From Oscarella lobularis (lineage: Eukaryota > Porifera > Homoscleromorpha > Homosclerophorida > Oscarellidae): a stretch of DNA of 64,000 bases. Under the pieces are notes generated by a model. The model was not told the DNA's origin and did not search any database. It saw only the letters and a list, made by a program, of their open reading frames with translations. The DNA lies in the NCBI RefSeq assembly GCF_947507565.1, contig NC_089193.1, positions 620,001-684,000 on the forward strand, given 5' to 3'. Shown piece by piece: positions 48,290-58,085 of the stretch (the first letter of the stretch is position 1; the number at the start of each line of letters is the position of its first letter). The position numbers and the translations under genes were made by a program.

Positions 48290-48515
48290 TGGTTCATGGT
48301 TCATGGTTCATGATTCATGGTTCATGGTTCATGGTTCATGGTTCATGGTTCATGGTTCATGGTTCATGGTTCATGATTCATGCATGGTTCAGGATTCAGG
48401 GTTCATGGTTCATGGTTCATGGCTCACTTTTGGCAGAAACGGCACGCCATACATGAATTGTGATTCATGGTTTGAGGTTCATGGTTCATGATTCATGGTT
48501 AATGGTTCATGGTTT
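48290..48515. repeat. GGTTCAT heptamer minisatellite
   Basis: Inverted counterpart of the array at 43395-43528. It is interrupted at 48421-48470 by an extra, slightly diverged copy of the GGCAGAAACGG motif (TTTTGGCAGAAACGGCACGC), showing a local duplication of array plus border motif. Confidence 0.95.
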
Positions 48516-48538
48516 ATTTTTGGCAGAAACGGCGCGCC
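48504..48538. repeat. 35-bp inverted motif, right copy
   Basis: Exact reverse complement of 43373-43407, ending in GGCGCGCC. About 96 bp separate it from the GAGTCCCGTATC terminus at 48634. Confidence 0.85.
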
Positions 48539-49329
48539 ATAGATATAGGTATGTATTTATGAAAAACCCGCTTCGCCATCTCTCTTCGTTTGGTGTTCCA
48601 TAATACATGTCGTTCCATATTCGATACGGGACTCTAGTACGTCACGTGCTTTGTTGAGTGCTCAAACGACGACAGTCTCAAATGACGATGGATCTACCCA
48701 CTGATCGCGCGATTGACCACGACGACCTCTTCAGAACGACTCAAATCGAGTCAAACGCGTTGGAGACGAGGAAAACGACTTGAGTAAGAGGGAGTTTCTT
48801 GGACATGCGCAGACGTTCGTTGAAAGGGCGTGGCGTACGTACCAGACCCAAAAAATCCAAGATATTCATTTGACATTGCCCTAAGATTAACGCATTATGA
48901 TTGGCCAGATTTTTCTGGATCAGCAGACGAGAGCGTGCATAAAATGAAAGATGCGATACCATATTCGGGATATATTTAGGTTCGAGGCCCGTATATAGTC
49001 CAATGCAACTTTCGTGAAAAGAGAGCTATTGAGGGCATTTATCTCTTCCAAGGCATCTTTTAGCTAGACACCCTGCGGCACAACACACGTTCCGATGAGT
49101 TTTGGGCTTGAAGAGCTCGGTTTGTACATGTTCTTTTTCTATCTGAAAGCTCTGACCGCCTTCGATTTTCCTTTTTGGGTAATCATTCCATTTTACAGCG
49201 TTTCTATCCGCTGTGAAGAACGGAAATACGCTTTTCGTATCACAGTTCATCCGTAGATATCCGATGAAGTGGAAACAAACGACGAACATTGTACTGCAAA
49301 ATTAGGGTTTTTAACAATTCAATTTATTC

Positions 49330-52300
49330 GTTATGATTCTAATTGATGTAGTACGGAGAAACTGCACTTCATCTCTCTCCCAATGCTGAGACAGCAGAAT
49401 ATTTAATTTCCGCTGGAGCCCATATAGAAGCTTTAGATAAGGTATTGAATATTGAAACATGCTGTTATGCTTCTCGCGCTTTGACATCAGGGTGACTTTA
49501 CACCTTTCCTCTTCGCCGTTTCTAATGGACGTCTAGAAGTTATGCATGTTCTTATTCAACATGGTTGCAACATTCATGTAAAATCCAACGTAAGAAAAGT
49601 AGAGAATTCGTGTCATAAAATGTAATGAGAAATTGTAGGATGGGGATGGACCTCTGGTACTGGCAAGTGCTGAGGGTCATTTGAATATCGTACGAGAACT
49701 TGTTAAAATGGGATGCATTGTTAATGAACATCATCAGGTATTGCAGTGTGGCAGATACGCAAATACTTTTCTATTTATGAATTTTTAGAATGGCTATACT
49801 TCACTTCATACGGCGTGTCAGAATGGACATGCGGAAGTCGTTAAATTTCTAATATTGTCTGCAGCTGATGTAGAAGCCGTGAATTTTGTAATAATTTATT
49901 AAGAAATGATGGATAAGTTAGTAACGGTTTGACTTAATTAAGTGGGGAGAGACACCCTTTCTTCGAGCCGTTGTTCACGGACAGTCCGTCGTCGTGGATT
50001 TTCTCATTCAAAGTAGTTGCAATGTCTCTGCAAAATCTTACGTAATTAACACACATACAGAAATTAATTATTGGGTAATGGGTAATTTCTAATCAATAAT
50101 GGCCTGTAGAATGGCAATGGAGCTCTGACATTTGCATGTGAGAAGGGTCATTTCGATATAGCAAGGAAACTTCTTGGAATGGGATTCAATGTCAATGAAG
50201 TTGACCAGGTATAGAGTAGTACGGAAGAGACGTACAGATTTGTCATTCGGTTTTTTAGGATAGCTGTACTTCGCTTCATTGGGCGTCTCGGAATGGACGC
50301 GCGGCAACGGCAGAACTTCTAGTTTCAACAGGAGCTGATTTAAATGCCAAAAATAAAGTAAATTATTCTCTTTCACTCTAATTTCATTTGTTACTTTGGA
50401 TATATAGCTTGGTAATACGCCTCTTTTTGAAGCTGAGTTGAACAAGCACCACGAAGTCGCTAAAGTTCTGAAAGAAGGAAAAAACAAGGAGATCCGACCG
50501 AAGGTGTGTCTTCTAAATTCAATATTTTGTAAATGACATGGCTGAAGATCTGAATTTGTCGGGGTTTCCTCGGCATGAGACTCAGACCTGTTTGTTTAGG
50601 TCGCCGAAACTTTTCCGCGTGAACGTGACGTACATTCAGAAGACCGTAGCGTTGAGAGCAATCCTGCTAAGGAAACTGAAGAAAAGGAAGCCCGTTTTCA
50701 ACAGATATATGACCAGGCTTTAAAACGCGGCTCTGTAACAGTGAATCGTTCTCGAGTTATTGTTACTGGTCAAGACGGGGCTGGCAAGTCATGTCTTGTA
50801 GATTCTCTTTTGAACAGACCTTTTGAGAGAGATAAAGCAAGCACAGAAGGAGCGACCGTGGCAATGACACACACAGCATCAAGCGGATGGGCTGTCACTA
50901 GCAGCAAGGACCACCTGGATGCACTTATTGCAGAGGGTGTCTATTCGATGAATCAGCAGCGATCGTCTTTGAAAGACGGGCAAAAAATCTCTACGCAATT
51001 TTCTCGTTTTGTTGTAGAATCATATGACTTTGACTCTTCTTCACAAGTGGACTCTGCGGAACCGGCATATCCGCTGCAATCACTTGCAGAAGATTTGCAG
51101 GCATTTGGTCTGCAGGCGAAAACGCTTACACCTAACCAACAGCAGTTGGTGAGCACTTTTCTCAAGAATAAGCCAAGCGAAGAAGATCTTGGTAAACAAA
51201 TTCTTGGCGTTCGCGATATCTGGGATTTGGGAGGACAAGAAATTTATCTTGCAACTCATTCTTCTCTCATGCCAGACAACAAAGCGTTTGGGTTATCCAT
51301 GTACATGGTTGTAATGGACATCTCAAAGTCGCTGTCCGACAAAGCGGAATCTTTTCATCGGTCATCGGACGGCGAGGTGATTGACCAAACAAGCGAATTG
51401 GGCTGGATTCGCACAAACGCAGACTTCCCTCTTTACTGGTTCGGCTCAATTACAGCGGCCCACGAAGGCACGCCTTTAGGCGACCATTGGCTGGGCAAAG
51501 ACGAAGAAGTGGCTCCTCCTCCTGTCTTTGCAATTGGCTCCCACAGAGACGTCTTGGATAGCAACAAGGAAACGTTTCCTAATACTGCGGCGGTTGAAAA
51601 ATGGCTGAGAGAGCAAGGAGAACTCTTTGACCAGCTTCTTAGGGACAGCGAATTCATTAAACACATTGTCGTACCGCAAAGACTCGGAGTCAGGGGCGAC
51701 CACGAAGACTTCTACGAGATGGCTCATTTCTTTAAAAGATTGTTTTTAATAGACAATACCGTCTCGGGTTCAGAGTCTCCCTGTAAAGGCGTTCAAGAAA
51801 TTCGTAAACGAGTCGATCGCATGACGACGACATATTGGAAAGGAATGAAGAAGCAGCCTCTGTTCTGGGTTTACCTTGAAATTCTTCTGTTTCGTTGGAA
51901 GGAAGTCATGAAAACGGTTGTGGCTAAGGTCGACGACATAGCAAAGCTCGCTCAGCATCCGTCGATCTGCAATATTTTGAGTCGCGACGAAGTCCTCGTG
52001 GCGCTAAATTTTCTCGCAAACGTTGGCGCAATTCTTTATTATCCAGAAGTGGAGGGTTTGAAGAACGTCGTTTTCACGAGGCCTACGTGGGTAATCAGAG
52101 CTCTTTCAGCGTTTGTGACAGCAGCAGAACCGGGCCCATTCATGATGCCAAAGTGGCATTGTCTGAAAGATAAAGGAATTATTTCCCAGGACTTAATGAA
52201 ATATCGTTTAAATCAAATGAGACTACAGAGCGAAGACAGCGATTTGGCTGCTGCTACAGGTGGTGCTGATCCGGAGCTAATGGAATATGAAGATGGACTA

Positions 52301-53421
52301 ATTGTGCAGCTGTTACAGCATCTTGACGTCATCATACCGGTGGCAGGATCGCCCCAAGGTGACTATTATGTTCCTTCGATGCTCAAACGGTCGTTTCTGT
52401 ATTCTCATACGCTTTGGGAACGTCTCACTCTGTCCTACTCAGAGTCTTGTCATCATAGTCATTTGCCTGGCTTCCCTGCACCCCTCATTGTCATTCCGAT
52501 GAAACTGAAGTTCGTTCCGGAGTGTCTCTACTTTCGTCTCGTAGCTCGCTTTCTAAATTTGCATCCGAAAGATCCGCAACTCTCTCGTCATCAGTGCATC
52601 TTTCTAGTACAAGATGAAGAGTCTCTGGTTGAAGGTATTCAACTACGTTGCTTCTAATAGATTGACTCTAGTTTGTATTGTGATTTTAGTTGAACTTGAA
52701 TTGCTGTATCACAGTCGAGGGAATTGGATTGCTCTAACGATTCGTTACATTGGTGAAGATGACCTAGCAAACGCATGTCCCTCTTTCTTACACTCAATTA
52801 GAGAGGAGCTGTTCAATCAAATGAGGAGTATATGCCAGCAGGGGATGGCAGGATTTACGTACAGCATATGTTGTCAAATACGAGAATCCATACACACTGA
52901 GAAACATTTAGATATTGATATCACGAGCCTGGCTGCTCTTCAAAAAGATGAGTACACCTATTCCCCAGGAGATGCCAAGTTGTACGACAAATTTGGGAAA
53001 CGACTGCAGGCAAAGCGAGAAGACTTTCTGAAAATTAACTGTTGGTTTAGTCGCCATTTCAGTGATGCTACACCACAGCCATGTCAAGGTAAGCAGACGT
53101 GCGTCGGTATTAAAATCATATTCGTTTCTTGTAGATGAACTTCCTAATGTGATCAACGAATCTCTCACCGTCATTGTCGCGAACCTGGTAGACGCAAGAT
53201 GGCAAAAATTTGCTGTTTTGTTGGGACGAAAAGCCAGTTCAATACCTCAGTACAAGGAAAAGTCTGATGAGAATTTTGTTCGGGCCATGATGGTCATAGA
53301 GGATTGGGTAGCCGAACGTGGTCGTGATGCAACGGCGAAAGCTCTTATTCAAGCTTGTGAGAATTGCGGAATTCACAGAGATAACATTGCGGATTCTTGT
53401 AAAAAGAACTGGAAGTCGTGA
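49330..53421 (+). CDS. Ankyrin-Roc-COR-death domain protein
   Basis: Eight ankyrin exons of about 90-99 bp, one repeat each, lie between 49345 and 50510 (e.g. YGETALHLSPNAETAEYLIS; NGYTSLHTACQNGHAEVVKF). An exon from 50601 leads into the Roc GTPase: P-loop VTGQDGAGKSCLVDSLL, G3 IWDLGGQE, G4 GSHRD. The COR domain runs to about 52632, where a GT donor is followed by an exon restarting VELELLYHSRGNW (52690). The last exon (53136-53421) is a death domain (ANLVDARWQKFAVLLGRKA...). No stop or frameshift was seen in these exons. The N-terminal exon upstream of 49345 was not identified. It has the same architecture as the minus-strand gene at 16.6-20.5 kb, but with a complete GTPase G4 motif. Confidence 0.8.
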
Positions 53422-54941
53422 GAATATTTGCACTGTATATATACTTATGCCTTAGAAGAGCGCTGAGCTGGCGAGAACCTTAATTACCGGTACCCCTTTG
53501 CACTTCTCTCAGTCCCCAAAGTGCCGGAAGTAACGAAAGCCGTGAAGGTGCGTGTAGTAAGATAGACTTTACGGCTTTTTCAAGCGGATGTGCGTCCACT
53601 GACATAAATTAATTGTTTCAAAATTTTCATCGTTTTTATTTATCTGTGCTGAGGAAAGAACGCACGCTGATGAGGTAGCCTGCTGGCACTTGTAGAGTAA
53701 AAAAACATACATCAACGCGTTTCTGCCTTATCTATATCTAACCAAGGATTAACCCTATCCGAGTAAAGACGCGGCAGCAATCAGGCCCTAGCTTTTTCGA
53801 GTAGTTGTAAAATCGGGGGGCCCCCTACTTCTAGATCTGTGCTTTTGAGCCTCGCGATCAAACTGTCGTTGAACTTGCCGCTCCACTGGCGGGCGGCGAA
53901 CCACTAATCGAGCTCCCCTGCTCAATTCTCTAGACGAGGGTCCCCAATTCTTACGTGATCTGCGTCCTTGCAACGGCACGCACTTCGATCTGCGGCGTCG
54001 ATCATTGTTTCGATAATCAGGTAAATTACTTGCGAGTAAGAATAGGTTAACTTTTATTTGTAATTTTTGCAGGGGAAGCAGCGTAGGATGTTTAACTGCA
54101 CGATCATAAGTTCGATCATGCAAAGCCCAGTACGCCGTTATGGCATACCAACTATATGGTCAGGAGACGCGGGGTTAATTCGCGGGGTTAATTCGCGTAA
54201 TTAATCGAAGACTCATAGGGTACGTGTCTTTGCACGTAGTGTGCTCTTAGTTAAATCTATTCAAGCAATTTTTCAATTTTTTTTGGACCTATTAGTGTCC
54301 GATGTACTGCGCACATGTGAGCCATGAGTCTTTTTAGTGTTGGAGTAGTTATCGTCATGACATTATTTAATCGCTTGCTGCGCATCAAATACATGTCTCC
54401 TGCCAATTTGACTATTTTCTTTGTTAATAGAAAAGTTTGGCCAAGACCAGAAAACACTTTTGGGTTTGGCAGCGTTGACCTGCTCTACCTAGATTCAGAT
54501 CACTTGACGGTTGACTTTTAGAATTTTATGGCTCATTTGGCCGAAGGGAAGGTGACTTCTATCACGAGTTGATAAAATACTATTTATCTGCTTTTAAGGT
54601 TTGAGTGATCTAGACGGAATTTTTTGCCCTAGTGTTCTTCAAGGAATTTTTTCTTGTCGGCGTGCTGACGTAGAGGCTCTTCAAAAGTAATTGGCTTTAG
54701 CGCGAGAAATATCCTTTTTGTCTATTAGCTGTGACGTTTAGCCAATGAGAAGCCAAGTGGTGAGAATAAATCTGTCAATTTTTTTGTATGCGTTTGGTTA
54801 CCAAACATCATTGAATGTCCCTTGCCTTTTTCCACCGTAGTCTGGTCACAGCATAAATTTATTAATCTATGGTCACAGTATAAACGAGCTGTGAGTCTTG
54901 CCTAAGCTCTAAACCTTCTCAAAAGTATGTGCGAGCGACTA
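53422..54941. other. Mostly non-coding; one basic minus ORF of unknown status
   Basis: The minus frame 54123-53788 is rich in Arg and without a recognised domain. The plus frame 54324-54521 (MSLFSVGVVIVMTLF...) has one hydrophobic segment. A short tandem GGGGTTAATTCGC repeat lies near 54168-54195. Confidence 0.35.
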
Positions 54942-56047
54942 GAGCCGTTCCGGTACTTTCGGACAGGATGTTATTCGGACACTTCTTGCGTGGCCTTACA
55001 GGCTGCAGATTCCAACCGCTTTTGTCTGAGCTTCTTCCTTGGTCTCTTAGAGATTACTCACCAAAGTTCCAGCTGGTTCGAAAGAGCCATCGCCAGATGA
55101 CACGTCGTTATTCGAGCAAGGGTCCACTACATTCGGACAACACCATGCGATAGGGACAGGGCGATTTTCTTCACGATAATCTTTCGCAAATAAAGCAAGT
55201 TATATACCGTTAGAAAGGTCTTTCCTTGCTCTTTAATCCTACGTACCAAATTAATTAAATTTAATTTGGTAATTGAATTACTATTTTTTAAAAAATGACA
55301 AACTTTTGGCAAATTCGGACACGTTCATTAACGTTTTTTTTGGTAATCAATATCAAAACATCTGTTTATTTAATGCTATAGGGCTTTTTTGCATTTCTCG
55401 AAAAAAGTGTTTAGCGCAAGTGCGCGGGCCGCTGAACTCAGAAAAAGCAAAGACCAATGCAGTTAGCAGATATTAGAAACTCTTTTATACTATCGGAAAG
55501 GTCAAATAGTAGTTTGGAAAACAGCGAGACTTCTCTCGCTGGCGATCTGCCACCATCCAACTGCGTTAGACACTATTTTCGAGAATTGCAAAACAAGTTT
55601 GACAGGTCCTAATTTTTGGATTCTTTGAGCTTGATTTACAATTAAATAACAATGATAAACGTGTCCGAATTTGCCAAAAATTCGTCTTTTCTTAAAAATT
55701 AGTAATTCAATTACCCAATTAAATTTAATTAATTTGGTACGTAGGATTAAAGAGCAAGGAAAGACCTTTCTAATGGTATATAACTTGCCTTATTTGCGTA
55801 AGAACATCGTGAAGAAAATTGCTCTGTCCGTATCGCATCGTGGTGTCCGAAAGTACATGTAGTGGACCCTTGCTCGAATAACGACGTGTCATCTGGCGAT
55901 GGCTCTTTCGAACCAGCTGAAACATTGGTGAGTAATTTCTAAGAGAACAAGGAAGAAGCTCAGCCAAAAGCGGTTGGAATCTGCAGCCTGTAAGGCCACG
56001 CAAGAAGTGTCCGAATTACATCCTGTCCGAAAGTACCGGAACGACTC
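54942..56047. mobile_element. 1106-bp palindromic transposon, TA duplication
   Basis: The ends read GAGCCGTTCCGGTACTTTCG and, inverted, GAGTCGTTCCGGTACTTTCG, each flanked by TA (54940-54941 and 56048-56049). The arms extend about 400 bp (to about 55330, and from about 55660); the centre is single-copy. Terminal GTCCGAAAG and TTCGGACA motifs match the other palindromic elements. No transposase. Confidence 0.9.
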
Positions 56048-56049
56048 TA

Positions 56050-57062
56050 TGAACCTCGCAATGCCTACTCGCTTGCCTACGAACGTTGACTTCAGAGACG
56101 GACGGACGGATGGTGCGAACATATCTATGGTGCAACTCTGGAAGCCCTTAAGTCGTTTACGCACGCGCACTTGGATCGAACTGTAGTGTGTCTCCCGCTC
56201 CTCGTCGCACACGATCATCTTCGAGCCCTAGCCCCAGCTCGTCGCCTGCCTGCCTGCCGCACGCTTACTGCTGGGAAATGCATGCACCTTGGGGATTTTT
56301 CGACGCCAATTGGTAAGCGAAACGTCGTATTGCCCTTTCGAATTTCCCGATCGCAACGGCGTCAGAGCGTCGAAGCAGGCAGCGCGTGCCTGTCTCTACG
56401 CTCGAATGCCTTTTTCGCGTTTCGGACGTGATCGTCGCGGCGTCGTGACGCGTAGTGCAAGTGACGACGCGCGCCTCACCTGTCCACTGGACTTCTAGCG
56501 ATCCCTCATCGGACGCACTCGCGTTGCCTTTTATCTAATTCTCCTCTTTCTTTTTTCCAGTTTTGCGAGGAAAGACAAAGGCCAGCGCGTCAGCCAGGTT
56601 CGCACTCCCTTTGAGGCACCCATTGGTGTAGGCGTGCGATTGCGAGTGTGATGGGCTTGAAATTTCACGGGATTCTTGTAAGAATAGATATGACCTTAAT
56701 AAATTGTTACTGGCACACAGAGGATCGTCTTCATGTGATTGCATGGGCAAAGCAAGGACGGTTCCGCCTAGCTCTAAGCTTTCTAAAGGTCTTCCTGCGC
56801 TTGCGTCGTCTTAGTTCAGTTCCTGTGCCACTACGGATCCATGATGCGTCCTTTCTGCATATTGCTTTTTCTTCTCTGTTGCGCTATGTTGTTTCACATA
56901 TCAGCGAGTCTTTCAAAAGACTACCACAAAATAAACGGTGCGTTTGAGTAGCTAGAGCAAAGGAAGGCATAGTTCGGTTTGAGTAGTGACAGCTATAGAT
57001 TCCGGGACGCATAAGCGAAACAGATTAAATTAGTATGATCGTAGTCGTGGCGATTAAACTAA
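56050..57062. other. No gene recognised
   Basis: GC-richer sequence to about 56600 with overlapping plus frames (56171-56431, 56289-56498, 56648-56947), none with a domain signature or clear splicing. Confidence 0.35.
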
Positions 57063-57290
57063 AAGCGGTTTGGTTCCTTTTGGTGCCGAATCGAAGCTTC
57101 CTAAGGCAATTCGATTGCAGCTTCGACATGGTTTCTTAGGATCTAATATGAGTTTATTGTGTAAAGTATTTGGTTCCTTAATTCTGGCCGCTGATGCTGA
57201 ATCGAAGCTTCATACGGCAATTCGATTGGAGCCTCGACATGGTTTCTTAGGACGTCCTCTAATAAACGTTAATACTGTAAAGCAATCATG
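57063..57290. repeat. Two-copy tandem repeat (about 110 bp)
   Basis: Both units contain TTTGGTTCCTT, GAATCGAAGCTTC, GGCAATTCGATTG and CTTCGACATGGTTTCTTAGG or CCTCGACATGGTTTCTTAGG, and a TGTAAAG tail. Unit boundaries are near 57067 and 57170. Confidence 0.75.
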
Positions 57291-57414
57291 ATATATTTAT
57301 AGAGTTTTGACTAAGTGGAAGTGAATCAAACATGTCTTGAACACACTAAAAATAGATTTTTAATTTGTAGCTACCGTTACTACTTAGAGTTAATTAGTCT
57401 CGGCTTTTATAGAA

Positions 57415-58085
57415 TGTGAACAAAGCAGGATTTCTTTCTTTTCTTCGTCTCTCAAGATTATTTAACCTGGTCTCAAGCAGCAGACGTATGCTCTCCATAT
57501 GGAGCCCACCTAGTCTCGACCGAAAAAAGGAGCAAATCTCTCTGGTATGACCTTTTTCGACAATACAATATCGATTCGAAAATTTTTTCATCGGATTAGT
57601 GGTCTCTCCTGCTCATAAGGGTGCCTACAGCTATCGTTGGTCGGATGGTTCGCCGTTGGTGTATTCAGATTGGGGAAGTTTGAACAGTCACTGCAAAACG
57701 GAAATATGTGCGCCAATCATTCCTCGATGGAATGTAGCTTTTTCTTATTACGTGAGTTGGTCTCCGGCTACCTGTTCGTCTCCAAATAGATTCATCTGCG
57801 AGAAACCAAAAAGTGCTGCATTGAGTTTGTATATAACAGACCGCTTATATTTTCTTATAGATCTCGTGAACTTTGAGGTGCGACTTGTTACTGGCGTTAC
57901 GCCCAATCGAGGCCGCGCCGAGTTTTTTCTCGACGGTACGTGGAATCGCGTCTGCATGGGGACTAATGCTAGTCAACCGCGACTGCCGTATGTCAACATT
58001 TGGGCTACTCTGATCTTTTACATGTCAGAGCTTTGCGTTCCGAAGAAAAAAGCAGCAGCAATTATTCGTACATCGTTATGGTGCT
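57415..58085 (+). pseudogene. Third CTL/SRCR receptor fragment
   Basis: A lectin domain is spread over at least two frames. LTWSQAADVCSPYGAHLVS comes first; then, from 57599, SPAHKGAYSYRWSDGSPLVY, ending CSSPNRFICEKPKS. It is followed by an SRCR start (VRLVTGVTPNRGRAEFFLDG). The frame is lost inside the SRCR after CMGTNASQ, and homology ends near 58085, where it meets the 3' end of the Kelch receptor kinase tail to tail. It is paralogous to 6.6-5.9 kb (intact gene) and 32.8-32.1 kb (decayed). It has no signal peptide and no downstream domains. Confidence 0.75.

Larger units (their letters stand above)
45262..48634. mobile_element. 3.37-kb segment with GAGTCCCGTAT ends and TA flanks, containing the HECT gene
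   Basis: The left end GAGTCCCGTATATCGAACGG (45262) and the inverted right end GAGTCCCGTATCGAATATGG (48634) share 11-12 terminal bases with the palindromic element at 41257-43030. TA flanks both ends (45260-45261 and 48635-48636). Whether this segment is a unit by itself, or the left end is an internal copy within a larger integrase+HECT element reaching to about 43.0 kb or 41.3 kb, cannot be settled here. Confidence 0.6.

Noticed and set aside
56171-56947. Three plus-strand frames of 69-99 codons
   Set aside because: No domain, no conserved partner in the window, and mutually overlapping.
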